Positions 11,001 through 64,000 of a stretch of DNA of 64,000 nt are shown here, in pieces (the stretch's first letter is position 1; each line of letters opens with the position of its first letter). The notes below the pieces were generated by a model that saw only the letters and a list, made by a program, of their open reading frames with translations, was not told the origin of the DNA and made no database searches. The translations under genes and the position numbers were made by a program. This stretch comes from Apteryx mantelli (Eukaryota; Chordata; Aves; Apterygiformes; Apterygidae). The stretch is from assembly GCF_036417845.1 (NCBI RefSeq), contig NC_089979.1, forward strand, positions 120,437,415 through 120,501,414, read 5' to 3'.

Positions 11001-12920
11001 CAGCTGTGACTCGCAGGCACGTAGCACCATGCCGACCTGCCTGCGGTACAGGCAGAGGAAGTTAAGACAGCTAATTGAGAAACTTTCGCTTTCTGCAGAC
11101 AACCCCATTTAACCGATGAGCTGAAACGCGGACGTGCTGTATAAAAGCACCACTTCCAAATGGCAGGAAAGCTATAGAAAGGTATGGAAGAATTGCTATG
11201 GATGCTGCAAGCGTCACAGAAGTCATGGTAAATATGGTAGCCCAGGTGTATTGGGTCTGAAACCAGATCCATCCAGCTGAGCTTGGTGTGTGTAAACCCA
11301 TCATTTCCAAACAGATCTGGATCAATTACCCATGATTTAACTGATCAGATACCTTGGTGCCAGTGTCCTGAGAGCTGCCTGTCTCTTCCAAGCCTCCTGG
11401 GCCATATCAATTCTGAAACCTTAGATCTGGACTATGAAAAGTCCCTGTGACATTTCAGAGACTAATGGAGAGGATACTGCTGTCTCATGGCACCTATGCA
11501 GCCACTTACCTTGCTACTCTACGCTATGAATAAAAAAGGCTTAGAAAAGCTGGGGAAAAGCACTCCGTTCCTCAGAAGCACACAGTCCACACAGCAGAAT
11601 GCCCTACTGGGTGTGCCAAAGTCGGGATTTGGGGTACATGCTATGAAACAGGTGGGTTAAAACCCCATATAAGACAGACTAAGGGCTGGGAGAGTCTTGC
11701 CCCTTACACCGAGGAACACAGAAGGTTTTGATCAGTATGGCTAAATGTCAATTACTGGAGATGTAGATATGGACTTTCAACAGCTCCTTTGCAGAGCTGT
11801 TGAACAGCAAAAGTATAGTCACTTACACATGCGTGTTTGGTAATGTAAAACTTAATCTTTGCCATTCCCTTGCACTCCAGGCTAGACTTGAGTGAAGACT
11901 TTATTTTGGACAGCTGCCTCTGAGTGAGGAGTCAGGAGTGCTGCTTCCACTGGCACGCGGGGAAGGGAAGCGGCCCGGCCTGCATCCAGCAGCAAACTCC
12001 TCTGAGGAAACAGAAATAAGCAGCAGGTGAAAAAAAAAAAGACACGATGACCAATCACGACAGAGCCTTTTACACTCCTGACAGAGCACACCCCATCCAG
12101 GTGGGCCCAGAATCTCGGATGAGCCTACACGTTTGCCACGTGCCACGGGGCTGCGACTACACATGCAGATGCAGATTTCCCTCCCCACCCTGGGCAAGAT
12201 GTGACCCGGAAAGAGCATCTCTGACTTGCACAGTGCTCCCCCCCCTCCGCAGCTGCTCAGTATAGACGGGACGTATGGGCCCTGTCAGGACGTGGAAGAG
12301 ACCCTGCTCTATAAGGAAATGAGGGAAAGGCTTGGGGAAAATCAGATTGGGGTCCTAATTCCCAGCCTCCATGTTTAAATAGGTTTTCAGTGCAGGGGCG
12401 GAGGGAGAGCTGGCTGTACACTTCTTTGGAGGATGAGCTTTGAAAAAAGGCGGGCAGATGTGGTTATCCGCTTAGGCCGAAGGACATTTCTTCTACCGTG
12501 GAAGAGTGTAATCCCTGCCCGTTGGGGTGCTTCGTTTTTATCTCGGATGGGAAGCAAAGGCCGGTGAAGGCGTTGGTGGATGTGACCTTGCTGGGGAGGC
12601 AGGGCAGCCCCAGTGGTGCTGGGTGGTACTGTGGTGCTGCGCTGCCTCTGGGGACCAGCCTGTTCCCAGTCTCTGCGAGCCCCGAGCACATGGCGACACC
12701 GCCTCTAGTTCGGGGACCAGCTCACTCATACTAATTTAAGGATCTCTGCTGCTGCTGTGTTGCACTGCATAGATGTGCCCTTCGTAACTCCACCAGCATG
12801 ACAAACCAGAGGAACAATCCTTATTTTCTAGGATTTTCTCCTGCTCAGAAGTAGATCACACAATGATCTGATTTATGTTCAAGGCAAAGCTATCTCTACA
12901 AGATAGAAAAGTGACATACA
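8056..12920. other. Convergent intergenic region between CCR9 and FYCO1
   Basis: No gene recognised. The stretch is locally GC-rich with scattered CpGs (about 8880-9080 and 9380-10020). Overlapping open frames occur there on both strands, the longest about 206 codons at 9550-10170. They have low-complexity Pro/Ser/Gly/Ala/Arg composition, no known domain and no clear splice or start context, so I treat them as composition effects. I cannot exclude a non-coding RNA. Confidence 0.5.
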
Positions 12921-15900
12921 CTCTTAATGATATAGATTTTTATTTATTTAATTCCTGAGGTTAAAAAAGGAAAAAAAAACCATCAAAAAAATCCCAGCAC
13001 ACAATCATCTATGTCCCTGTAACTGTACAAACACTGGCATACATAAATCTTTTTTTGCCCCTTCTGGAACGTGAAGCTTGATGTGAACAGGCTGTGCAAT
13101 CCTTTGGCAAGTAAGAGCAAAAGATGTTTCTGAACAAGTTACAATATACATGATTGAGCATTATTAAAACTATAGTGCAATTTAAATTTTTAAAAAAGGA
13201 GCAAAGTCAGGCTTTTGCAGCTTTGCTACTTTGTAATGCAGTAAACTCTTGTGCAATACATGTCAGTGATTTTCCCTAAACCAATGTGGAGTAACATTCA
13301 TAGAAATTTAAAGGGACACTGTCATTTTCTCAAAGCAACTATGCTCTTTCCTTTGCATAAACCTCTGAATAACAAAAATTATTACCCTCTACTTTTCTAG
13401 CTCCCAGTTGTTTGTGCTGTCCCCAGCATATACTCTCTTTGCCACATGAATGCAACATCCCCTTAAATTAATTTCATGATCAATTTAAAACATTTCTTTT
13501 CTCTTATTTGCATTGCCAGGGATGGTCAGTTCATAAAGGCCCCAATTCAACAGAGCACCTGAACATCTGCAGGTAAACGGATGCATCAGTGTCACTGCAA
13601 CAGCTCACATGCACAAGTGCTTTCTGAACTGGGCTATAAGGTGCTTGAATGAGATCAGTTCTTGTAGGAACCTGTCCTTGTGGTAAGTCCTGTGTCGGGC
13701 TCCCGCGACTCTGTTAATAAATGGTCTGAGATGATCAAACAAAAGGTCAGATGACAACTTCGTCACCGTCTTCTTGGCACAGCCTCTGAGGTGGAAAAGT
13801 GCCCCTCTTCTAGGTTACCCACTGGGATTCCTGTTCTCCTTAAACAGTTCCTTTAAACACTTGCACTCTTGTTCACTTGTTGTGCTTTGCCATTTTAAAT
13901 ATTTCCTCTTTTGAAACTTTTTCTCCTTCTTAAATACTCTTCTCCTTGGTTAGAAGCAAATAATTTCTTTTTGTCTGTAAACTACAGGTTCTGGCTCCCA
14001 CTCTTCTTCTTCTTTCAGGAAGCAAAGAAACCATAAAACTATTCTCACAGGGCAGGAAAATCTGAAGAAAAGGTACTCTAAAGACTCAAAGGCTAAATAA
14101 AAAGAACTCAGTGTTTTTATTCCCCTCCCCATTACTGAACAGGACAGAGCCAATTACTTTAAGAATTACATAAATGGTAGCTTAAAAATATTTGGCACAG
14201 GATGCAAAAAATGTTAAGAGCTAGGATGCAGAGAGGAAACCCAGAGGCAACTCTGTCAAACACTTTTGAGTAGAGATAATTCAGATACTTCTGAGCAGGT
14301 AAGTCATATTTTGACCTGATATATTTGACAGTGTCCCTTTAATTTACATTTGGCATTTTAAGAAAGATATCCTAGTGAGATTAGTATTCTAACTAAAACA
14401 ACAGCAAAGTGCTTTTAAAAATCACACCTACAAGCTTAAGGAAAACTGCAGCAGACTTCAGTTACAGTTCTGTGAAATTGCATAGCATACGGTACACAGT
14501 ATTCCATTTTTAAGCAATAAATAATCTCTTATTGCCTAATTAAATATAAAATATAGCTTCAACACTGAAATATGCCATAAATCATGAACTGATCAGTGCA
14601 TTGTTATTGCCCACTTCAGTCTCTTGTCCATCTCATTTTAACGCACACAGCCAGGTAAGGGTTTAACTGTGTTGCGTCCTGACCCCACAGGAGTAGAAGT
14701 AAAGCAGCTTGCACCTTTCCTTTCAAGAGCACATCTCTGCTTGGCAGATGCTGCACAGCATCACTTAAATATTGTGAAGAGGCATCTAAAGGGAAGGGAA
14801 AGTTGCCAATGAGCCAGACATCCCAGCTGGAGAAGCTCCCTGATTTCAGCTTGGTGCCACCCCGAGTGCAATTTGTTCTGTTAGAAAGCCCTGTATATGC
14901 AACCTAAAATCTGCAGGACCCAGCAAGGGGAGTCATTCTTCCACCATCTTTTTCAAGATCAGTATATTTATATCGTGTTAGTGACTGGCATGAATGACCA
15001 CTAGCATTTAGTTTTATCTGCAGTCATTACCTTCTTTTCTCTCCTATGATCAGAAATCTCCTTCTATCCCAGCTGCTTATATTTAAATATCAAACACTTG
15101 TCTTATGATCACTATCTTTTAAACAACCAGGCTCTTGCTGTACAATAAGATCTCCTATGGGTAGTGAATTGGACCAGCAATATATAAACATCAGCTGGAC
15201 CCTCTAGACTTCTTCCCCTAGCTGAGCTGATCCCTCCATTCCCTGCCCTTGTTTTTACATTTACAAGCTTGCCTCTGCACTTTCTTTCCTCATCCCTCAA
15301 TTATTTGCTTCAGCTTGTACTTGCTATTCTTCATCTCCCTCATGTTTTATTTTCTGTGTCCCACCATGACCCTTGTGTATCAGCAATAGTTGCCACCAAG
15401 AGTCTACAGGCTTTCTGCCAGGCTGAGCTCGTCTTCTACCAATTGCTGCACTAAAACCTCCCAGGGTCTGAAGTTTCCTTGGGAGAAGAACAACATGGGA
15501 AATCAGACATATCTAAAATTATGATGAAGGCTGGTCGGGAGAAACTGCTTTTCTCCTTTCTCCTGCCAAAACAGTTTGCCTTTCCATCAGAAAACAGAAT
15601 TTTTTAACCCAAAATCTGCTTTCAGATATTTTGACAAAAAGTTGAAATTCTATATAGAAAGCAGACAGTTTGCATGGAAATTTTATATAAATTAAAATCC
15701 AGTCTTCCTTCCCTCAACAGGCAATATGTTTACAGCCAGCTCTGTCCCCAGATTTGAGATGGAAAATTAGCAGTTTGCTATGGCCCAGCAAATACTGAGA
15801 AGCAGAGATGAAAACAAGGGTTAGGAAATGGGCAAAATACACTGACACAGGATGGAGAGCTTATTAGGGCTGGATATGCATTCAATTTTGGATGGACTTT

Positions 15901-16796
15901 TTGAGACTGTTTCAAACATTATTGCTACCTTCTGCTTGGTCTAGAGGAAGACCTCCTTACAGACTGTGCTTTCCTGTGAATGCTGATGACTAAGATGCTA
16001 AAGCAGGAAAAAGAAATGCTCCTCTTCCTAATATCACACAGTGAGCGGTACTTTATTCTGCAAATTATACTCCTGATTCTGGCACTGGTACTCACCTTAA
16101 GTGCTGATTTCAATGGATCAACTTACAGAGTATGGTGAGCAGAAGTGGAAGGAGTTGGTGCTTCATGTTTGATTGTTTTGTAATTGGTAAGCAATACAAG
16201 AGGATTTTTAAAAGCCAGTTAAGACTTATGAAATCTTAGCCCAAAATGTAAAAAACCCTCTATATTTGCTGTTTATAAAATTTGAAAAAGACAAAAAATT
16301 CTAGATGGATTACAATATATGCCTGCAAAGACTGATGTATTACATAGCTGTTCTGACACTACGAGCAGAAGAGCAAAACAGAAATGGGTCTGTTTACTCT
16401 CCACTGAAGAGGTCAATAAAAATAAGCATTTTTCTTTAAGTTTCCTTTTGAAATTTTTTTGGGGGGAAGAAAAGTCATTCAGTTTTGAGTAGAGAATTTG
16501 AGTTTCCATTTAGACAGCCCCTCCTTTGTTTTTCTCCCCACTGAAAAAAATTTAATTGGAATATTACTTGACCTGTTAAATCAAGCAAATTAGCTTTTGA
16601 GCAATCTGTACACAGTACAGAACCATTAGTGTTCCTAAAACGGCTTCCTTTTCCTAGTGTGTACATGTTCTCTAAGTGTGTTATAACTATTGCATAGTTT
16701 CAAAGTCTTCAGACACAGTGGTAATCATATTGCTTGCATATACATAAATAATAGCATTTCTTAAAAATGTAATTAAAAATAACAGTATTTTCAAGG
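12920..16796 (-). other. FYCO1: FYCO1 3' UTR (proposed, about 3.9 kb)
   Basis: AT-rich sequence without a credible coding frame between the FYCO1 stop (TAG at 16799-16797) and a doubled minus-strand polyadenylation signal at 12939-12948. A multi-kilobase 3' UTR is also typical of mammalian FYCO1. Another possible minus-strand AATAAA lies near 14115-14120, so shorter 3' ends are possible. Confidence 0.55.
12939..12948 (-). terminator. FYCO1: FYCO1 polyadenylation signal (candidate, doubled)
   Basis: On the minus strand this reads AATAAATAAA, two overlapping AATAAA hexamers. It is followed in the direction of transcription by a GT-rich stretch containing GAGTGTATGTC, a reasonable downstream element. 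Cleavage would fall near 12920. Confidence 0.55.
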
Positions 16797-56463
<39,667 letters not shown>

Positions 56464-56593
56464 CTTGAAAACCAAAGGAGTTCCTTGCCTGGGCTGTTAA
56501 CCTTTTCATCCATCTAGATGAAAACAGCAGAGTTCATATCCTTGATGACCCTTGGGCTGATGAAGATTATTCTTATCTGTGACACCTGCAATT
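56464..56593 (-). other. FYCO1: FYCO1 5' UTR part of the first coding exon, with two upstream ATGs
   Basis: A T-rich tract ending in TTACAG (acceptor at 56595-56594) suggests the exon begins at 56593, giving 130 nt of leader spliced to an unseen upstream exon. ATGs at 56513 and 56509 are both out of frame with the main start. Each opens a short frame that runs across it and ends just inside coding exon 2 after splicing. Confidence 0.6.
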
Positions 56594-59500
56594 CTGTAAA
56601 AAATAAAAATAAAATGAATGGGTTTATCAACTCAGAACAGACATATTTAACAGAGGTGCTTGGCATTTTAAATCCTGTTTAGGAATGAATTCCTATAAAG
56701 CCAACTCTTTTCCAGAAACTTCATTTATATTTCCTTCTAAATTTCACTTCCTATTTCAGTCCTTTTTGTTTCCACCTTTCAAAACTACTGAGCCAATCTC
56801 AATAGCAATTCTCCCTCTCTCTCCCTCTCCCTCTCTCTCCTTCTACAACATAGGTAGTTTTACAGCCCAGCTCAGGCTGCGATTTAATGCAACTCATCTT
56901 GTGACCGTGAGGGAGGTTCTGATGACACAGGACTTTCCCTTACCAAAACTGTCTCCCAGACCTTCTTCAAAAGCCACAGAGAAAAATGATATAAGGACAT
57001 TTCTGTTTCAGAGAGAGTTTCAAGACACAGACTAGGCATGGGCCAAGGTGTCCAAAAATGATTCAGGTTTGATTCTCTGGCATTGGAGGATGTTTCTTAA
57101 TCATAAGAACTACAAAGAGATTCAGTACTTGAGACTGGTTTTAATACAAGAAAAAATATCTCATTCCCTCCTCAGGACCCACTGTTCCCAACACATGTAA
57201 GAGGATAGCACGTTATTTTAAGCTCTGTTACAGCATCCCTGGCTGGAAAAACATACTTTGCTCATTAGAGCATCCAGCTCCCTCCCTCAAAACAACAACA
57301 CGTGAATTATACCTCACACTCATGGAGATTTTTTCATTAATGAATGAGCCTCAAAACACTTTCCTGAAATAACTAAGCTTGGGGATCCAAACTTTCAAAT
57401 ACTAATCTGGGAACAAACTTGCAAAACATCACTATAGAAACTACATAGGGAATTTATCAGTCTTCGAAGGTTGTTCAGAACTCTGCCTCCAATGGTACAG
57501 CCTGAATCTCTAGAAAATTTGCTGTTACACTTTGGAAAATTTGCTTGTGTTATGATTCAAGCTGAATTACAACAAAATTAAGTTGCAATTAAAATCTTAT
57601 AAGCTTTTGAAGCACAAATGTGAATAGGTCAAATGGTGATATCTCATTTCTTGTTTATTTCTTTCACTACTAAAATAACTAAATTGTCATGGTCTAAGTA
57701 GAAGTCTGAATGGATTGAATTCCTTTGGATAGATTGGAATGGATTTCTTTCTACCCTATGTATCTAGGTATTCGTAGGAAATGGTCCTGATGTGATCCTG
57801 TTTTCTTTTTGATACAAGGTAGAGGTGGTTTAAAGCAAACCTTAACAAAACCAGAGAGGCAGAAAGATGTTAAATAGAAAGAAAAGGCTGAAACGAGGTT
57901 TACTAGTGTGTTTCTCTTAATACCCATGTTTTGTTACCTGCTAGATCCATTTTCATATTTTGACGGCAGTAGTTACACGCTATGACACAAACATAGTCTG
58001 TACCATGCGCTGTTTGGACAAGGGCCTGTGCCTGCAAAATCCCCTCTACATCTGCGTTGCTTTAGGGAGAGAAGGCCAGCACAGAACAGAGCAAATGACC
58101 TTTATGTATTGTCAAACTCAAATTTTCACCTTAAATCAACAGTATCACATACCCAAGATTCCTATCTTGATACCACTGAGTGGTCGTATAAAATATCACA
58201 ATTCCTGGTAACTTGTTGAGTTTGGACACCAATGAAAAAAGGCAATAATAACAAACCCAGTGAGTCAACATTTCCTTTTCTAAGCACGCACAGTAATATC
58301 AGCCATATCTGTTCAGTTTGGCAACCATTATGGGAAGGAGCAGAAGTCAAAAGACAAGTCTGTGTAATGTGGGCCATGGCAAGTCAAAACGCATGGCCAA
58401 ACTGAATGCTGCTCCTCACACAATGGGAGAAAAGACTAAGGACCAACAGGGGAGTCCTGCCCTTCTCTCCTGAAGGCCAGAACAAGTCCCAGTTCTAGGA
58501 CTCAGGAAGGACAAAGACTATGCGAGACCCATACCTAGAGCAGTTATGACTGCGAGGCATGCCATGGAAACAGCAAACATGCCAACTGCGGGCATGCACA
58601 GGGGGCCTGGAAGAGATAGCAGACTTGGGACACTGACCCTGAGCCCTTATTTTGCAGCAGCCAGTGGGGAGCAGGAGATGCAGTATCCTACAGCAGCCAG
58701 GAGCAACAGGGGATTGTGGGAAGTGCTAGTCCCTGGCAGACTGCCCAAGCGCAGATTTACTGGGGTTGGGATGGAGGATTAAGGAGGCTTTAGAGTCTCT
58801 TCACCCCCATTAGAGCTGCGCAGGCTACTGCACTTGCCCAGAAGTCACAGATAAATATCTACTGTGTGGACAACAGTTCAATGGCACAGTGCAAGGGACT
58901 GCAGCATGTTCCCAGTGGGCTGATCTTGTTTTACCACAGCAGCCAGAGGCATGCGCCTCTATTCCTGCCAGGATCTCCTAGGCTGAGTACAGGAGCCCTG
59001 AACAGACACCCCCATATCACACAACTCGACTGCAGGCACATAGGTGTGCAGCCCCCTCCTCTTCTCCTCCCCAATCTCCCCCTTCTCCAGTTCAGTGGGA
59101 GCAGGGTCTGAGTTTCCCCCTTCCTTGCATCAGCCCCCACCCCATGAGGTATGCGCTCCCTTCTTTTCCCGGAAGTTAAGGGGATTATTCAGCCTGGGTT
59201 ATTTCACAAAGGAAGAATATGTTAAAACTTTTGCTTGCCTTCTCCTCTGCAAAATGGAGAGAAAGGTACTTTTCCACTCCCTAGTCCTTCCTGAGGTGTT
59301 GCAAGAAAATAGAATACAGTTCATGGAAGGGTGCAGAGCTCTCACCTACTATGCCACAGAGAGTCCTTCCTGATCACAGACCATTTTGCCCAGAATTGTT
59401 TAGGGCACAGCCTTGCTCCCTCTGCCATTTCCTATCCTACTATGTAGGTCTGTAATTATCTGCCTTGTGAGAACAGCAAAATGCCTCGTGACACATGTCA

Positions 59501-62500
59501 GGCATGAGTGTCCTCCTTCAGGCCCTAAGCTTTTATAGGTGACTCGGCGCTGCCTCCTATATAATGGCATTTGACTAAGGCCAACGGCATCAACCAGCAG
59601 AAAACTAGAGTGCTGCAATGAAATTAGTGGAGCGACACTGAGGACCTGGCACAGGGTAGGGCAGAGAAAGCAAGATGGGACATAACATCAGCCCCTCCTA
59701 GCACCTTGGGGCTGTGTCAGCTGAGGTCTGAAGGTGCCTCCTTCCTTTCCTCCTGGCATAAGTACTAGTGTGCGGGTGACAATCTGCTTTACGAGGAGGA
59801 CATCCTGGAGATTAAAGAAAGCAGCAGAGAGGGACCTGCCCACTCTCACACACTGGAAAAGAAAGGATTTACCTGAAAGGGAGGGGGACACATAAGAAAC
59901 AGCAAACCAAACCCAATGACTGTAGTTAGATTGGTTAGTGGGGTAGCAGCAGTGACATTTAATTTGATTTCATAAAATTTCTCTTTTTGTGACTGTGGGG
60001 GCTTGTCAGCGTCTCCAACAGCTACAATTTCGGAATTCACTGGTCAAATTGGTCCAACTTTGACAGAAATGTAGGGGTCTTGAAAACCTTATGCTTCCCC
60101 ATATGCAATCAAAACAGTAGGCTGGGAGGAAGGGGGAACTGTGTGAGCAGTCCCACTGAGAAACACGCTCTACTGGGACCTCGGTTATGACTAGACATCA
60201 GAGAATTCACTCCTCAGCCAAGTGCATTTTCTGGCATATACTAAGTGCAGAACTCACACCACACACCTGGTACAATTCAGTTAAAAAGTAAATCAGATCT
60301 GCAAGAAAAATTCATTAGAAACCAAGCTCCTCTGCTTTCTACTGCTAATGGAAATATTTATTGGTAACATAACTATTCTGGTCTAGCCGTACTAAGCAAG
60401 GACATTTTATCACGTTCCTCATTGTTATCACAAGACCTTTAATTATTTGATGCCTGCAATTCTACACCTGTTATACAATAACACTCTGTGTGGAAAAAAA
60501 AAAGGCAAGGGAGGATACAGAGCCAAATCTTATGTCCACGAGAGTCATATGAATTTTAACTGTATTATTCCCTTGCATAATGTGAACACGGTTTGTCCCC
60601 CAAAAGTAGATACTAACTGATAACTGCAGTGGCCAGTTTTGGAATATAACATAGAAAAACTACCTACTCACTCATTAAATGGCTACAAGAAACAGAGAGA
60701 AAAAAAAAACCTGAATGCAAATCTCACTGCAAAGTTGGAGGAAGACCTGGGAAAAAAGGAAGTCGATACCTCTCAAGGCTGTAATATCACAGATTTAGTT
60801 AAATAATTGCACTCCAGTAAGTGTCTAGAAAAGGTAGTTTGATGTTGCAAGAAACATACAGTCCCAGTGGATTTTCCTGTAGCTGTGCTGCTAGCTGGTC
60901 TCATTTTTTACTGTACAACTACCTGTACATTCATAAAGCTAAAGAATTGTTTCCTGCAATTAAAGGTTTGAGCCGAACTGCAATAAAGACAATGCTACAA
61001 CTCCTCTCATGCACACATACATGCTTTTACTAGGCACCTCAGTCCTTTGTGCTTTAATACAGCATATAAAGACATGTGCCCCTTAAGAAGGCACACTGGA
61101 TGACGTTAAACAGGACAAATGCAATCAAAAGGCATGGCTAAGCCTGACTGTCAGTCAAGGTTTCCCTTCTCTGAGTTCCGAAGTTCAGCTCTGTTCGGAG
61201 AAGTGAAATTTTCATGCTAAATGAGTGTTCCCCCTTAGTTTTCCACACCAACAGATCTTCACATTCCAACTCCAAATATACATTTTTTGAAGTATTTTTT
61301 TGCTTCTTTTAATACCTCAGGTTACAGGATACCAAACTGCAAACCTACACTGAATTTCCTACACACACATACACACAAATCTTTTTTTTGAAGTGTTCAG
61401 GCATATACGACGTTTGTAATAAAATGCATCTCGCAGAAAATCCACATCCAGAAAAAAAAAATCACAAAGTAACACAGCATAGCAAAACAGAGTAACTAGA
61501 TGAAGTGGACAAAAACATTCACTTTTTTTTACAAATGCTTGGAAGAAGAGTAGCATGTTTATAGTTTAGGACTCCTTACAGTGAAGCCTTTTTGTAGGTA
61601 GGCCTTGCAATCTAAGCATAGTTGCATTTTACAGCATAAGAACAGAAGCTAATGACATTACCACGATACTGTTTGCAATCCTAACCTGAAAGGAGAGACT
61701 GTCACAACAAAATTAATTAAGTTTTGCATAACTTTTAGGCAAGCCTTTCTATCCTATGGAAGACAGGCCTGCATTCTCCCCCTATTTTATTCCTCGTATT
61801 TGCAAATTGTTCTTAGACAGAGATCAAAACTAAGCAACAGATACAAGTATACAAGTGGTATGATAAGAACTGTGTGAGATATAGTTAATTTTTACACTGA
61901 GTGGGGAAAGTGAGCAACTCAACTCTTTTTTAGTGCTGCACCTACTGAAACAGGTCACCACACCAAGAGCCAAGTTAAAACCTTTTAAAATGGTACACTG
62001 AACCTATGCCAAACAGGGCAGACACACTAGACCAGAGACTCAGTTTCTTTATTTGGAGAATACAGTGCTTTGCCTCTGATATTCCTTATACTAATAAAAG
62101 TTAAACATGAACTGAAATGACCATTTATGCAAACAACAGAACAGGGATGAGCTTGTATTTATCGCACAAAGACAGCCCTGTGTCATGATGAGAAAGTTGC
62201 CTGTTTGAGGAAGCAGTCAGTTCACAAAGAGAAGAGGGCTCTTCTGATAACAGGAATTGCACTAGTATCACTATTAACAAAATTATCTACCCTTTTTTCT
62301 TAGACACGCCACTCCTTACCCCAAGTGAGGAACGCTACACTGTGTTCATTAACATCTCCAAATTAACCTAACCGTAACTCTCCCAGAGACTTGCTTCTCC
62401 TCAGCTGCTGCCTTCCTATTTCTCTCCCCCTGGGGACACGTACCCCTGCCACCCCAATGCCTGTATGGTGAGCTAATAGGAGAAGTTTCACCCAAAAGTC

Positions 62501-64000
62501 AAAAGAATTTTTTTTTTCACCTTCGCACTCTCATTCCTCCAAGCCATTTTCCTTGTGTCCCTACGTACCCTCCCTGATACAAACCCCATTCCTTCTCTCC
62601 ATAACTCACCCACCTATTTAAATATCACTTACATGTTCCTCAAGCCAGGGACCTGGTGCTTGAATGCTACCCTGAGGATCGCCATAAAGATGCCTACAGA
62701 AATGGATACAGTAGGGAGTTTCCAGGGCAAAGGAGTGGTAGTGATTCATCATGCTCACTCATTGTATGAGCTTGGAGTCTTCCAAAAGTCACATGTTTTT
62801 CAGGTTTCCAAAGTTGGTCTCTGAGAAATGGAAGCCATGCTAACCTCCTCAGCAAGCTTGGCCTGACTCCCAGGCACCTCTGAGACTTCAGGATAGTTAA
62901 AAAGCAGCAATTGCTAAATCATAATTCTGAACTGCCTCCACCCGAATGGGGCTTTCCTTAGCGAGAATTTTACCTGTGTATCTACCGTTCCACACTCTTC
63001 CTCCAAGCTGAGATTTCAGAAGTAAGGGCTGCCTCCAACTGATAGTTTTGAGAAGTTTGGCAAGCGGGCGTTGAGATTTGTCTGTGTAGTGCTCCAGCTG
63101 TCCTCCATCCAGCTGACAGCACTAGTAGCTGCCTTGGGCAACTCCTGGCCTATAAGTAGTTCCCAGTGAAGTGGCAACAAGCAACACTGAAAATTACAGG
63201 TTTTGGCCACGCACATGCAGATCAAATAGCAGGCAAGTACTTTAAGCAAAGACCACGCTGAGACAACCCAAACTGACCGGCTACTGACTGAATCATGCTA
63301 CCCCAGAGCCAAAAGCAAGAATTCTTGTTTTCTTTCATCTGCAGCAGGAAATATTGCGTATTGCCTCTCTCCCTGTTTTCCCATGGGTTTCCCAGTGAAG
63401 GTCACATTCTCAGGATAAGAGGGAGTGTCTGAGTTGCAAAACATGAAGATTTAAAAAGTGTTTGGAAGAGAGGCCTGTTTGAGAGTGCTGCCACTGAGCC
63501 TGTTGGGAACAGGCAGGCTCACAGATGATGCAAGCTTGACGTGAGCCCAGTTATTCAGGGATACCCTGATCCAGCCTGTTTGCTTTCAAATCCTAAATTG
63601 TCTTGTGGCAGCAGCAATACCTTTTGTGCGTCCATCCTCCTTCCCAGCAGTAAATGAAATGCTGTGGTGGACACACTCAGGGGACAACTGGTGTTTACAG
63701 GTAGCTTTGCTTAGCCCACTATACCATCAGCAACCACAAAACACCGTGATGGACAAAAATATTAAATCAAAGAGAAGAGTACGATGGTTAAGACTGTGTG
63801 CAGCAACAGTTTCCATGCACTATGACCTATGAGATTGGGATAGTGTATTTAAAAGGTTCTGCACCTTTTAACAATGTTTCAGGATATAAAGCCTCTTTTT
63901 GAATACATTTGGACAAAATATTTAAATTATTATTATGGCACTTCTGGGCACAAAGAACCCCCACTCCCTGGGCAAATTGAAATTACTCTAGGAAAACAAG
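56594..64000. other. FYCO1 first intron / 5' flank, no other gene recognised
   Basis: No coding sequence recognised. XCR1, expected next on this side in mammals, is not present. A (CT)n pyrimidine run lies at about 56811-56843. A locally GC-richer block at about 58440-59200 contains GGGATTGTGGGAAG near 58710, loosely like a ZNF143-type promoter element on the minus strand, and could mark a FYCO1 promoter. A small CA-rich patch lies at about 61355-61378. Open frames are short and scattered on both strands. Confidence 0.5.

Noticed and set aside
56594-64000. Looked for XCR1 or another chemokine receptor on the right flank
   Set aside because: No frame with seven helices, DRY-like or NPxxY motifs on either strand.

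Overview
The window is vertebrate nuclear DNA with intron-containing genes. It is most likely from a bird or other non-mammalian amniote. The three proteins are clear orthologues of human genes but well diverged from them, introns are fairly compact, and I saw no mammalian-type SINEs. I cannot name the species. The gene content and order (CCR9, then FYCO1 with CXCR6 nested inside it on the opposite strand) is the amniote chemokine-receptor cluster that lies on human 3p21.31.

Layout, left to right. 1-4094 is 5' flank or an early intron of CCR9 with no recognisable coding sequence. CCR9 (+) is rebuilt here as two coding exons: a six-codon mini-exon at 4137-4154 joined to 5116-6279, giving 393 aa. 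Its 3' UTR probably ends near 8.05 kb. 8.06-12.92 kb is a convergent intergenic gap with GC-rich patches but no credible gene. FYCO1 (-) fills 12.9-56.6 kb. Its long 3' UTR runs from about 12.92 to 16.80 kb, and seventeen coding exons lie between 16797 and 56463. All have canonical GT/AG ends and matching phases, and together they encode 1545 aa: RUN domain, long coiled coil, FYVE zinc finger, LC3-interacting motif and GOLD domain. The 16.8-kb intron between coding exons 13 and 14 holds CXCR6 (+, 31539-32573, 344 aa, one coding exon). 56.6-64 kb is FYCO1 5' flank or first intron. XCR1 and LZTFL1, the usual neighbours, are not seen.

Roles, from established family knowledge: CCR9 is the CCL25 receptor for thymus and gut homing of lymphocytes. 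CXCR6 is the CXCL16 receptor of tissue-resident T and NK-type cells. FYCO1 is an adaptor joining RAB7, PI3P and LC3 on late endosomes and autophagosomes to kinesin-driven transport. The two receptors are functionally related to each other. FYCO1 is linked to them by position, not by pathway.

The most notable points are a DRL sequence in place of DRY in CXCR6, the antisense nesting of CXCR6 in FYCO1, the tiny CCR9 first coding exon, two out-of-frame upstream ATGs overlapping the FYCO1 start, overlapping hairpins just upstream of the last FYCO1 exon, and a CpG-dense imperfect palindrome in the CCR9 3' UTR. I found no mobile element with coding capacity, no CRISPR array, and no tRNA or rRNA gene.
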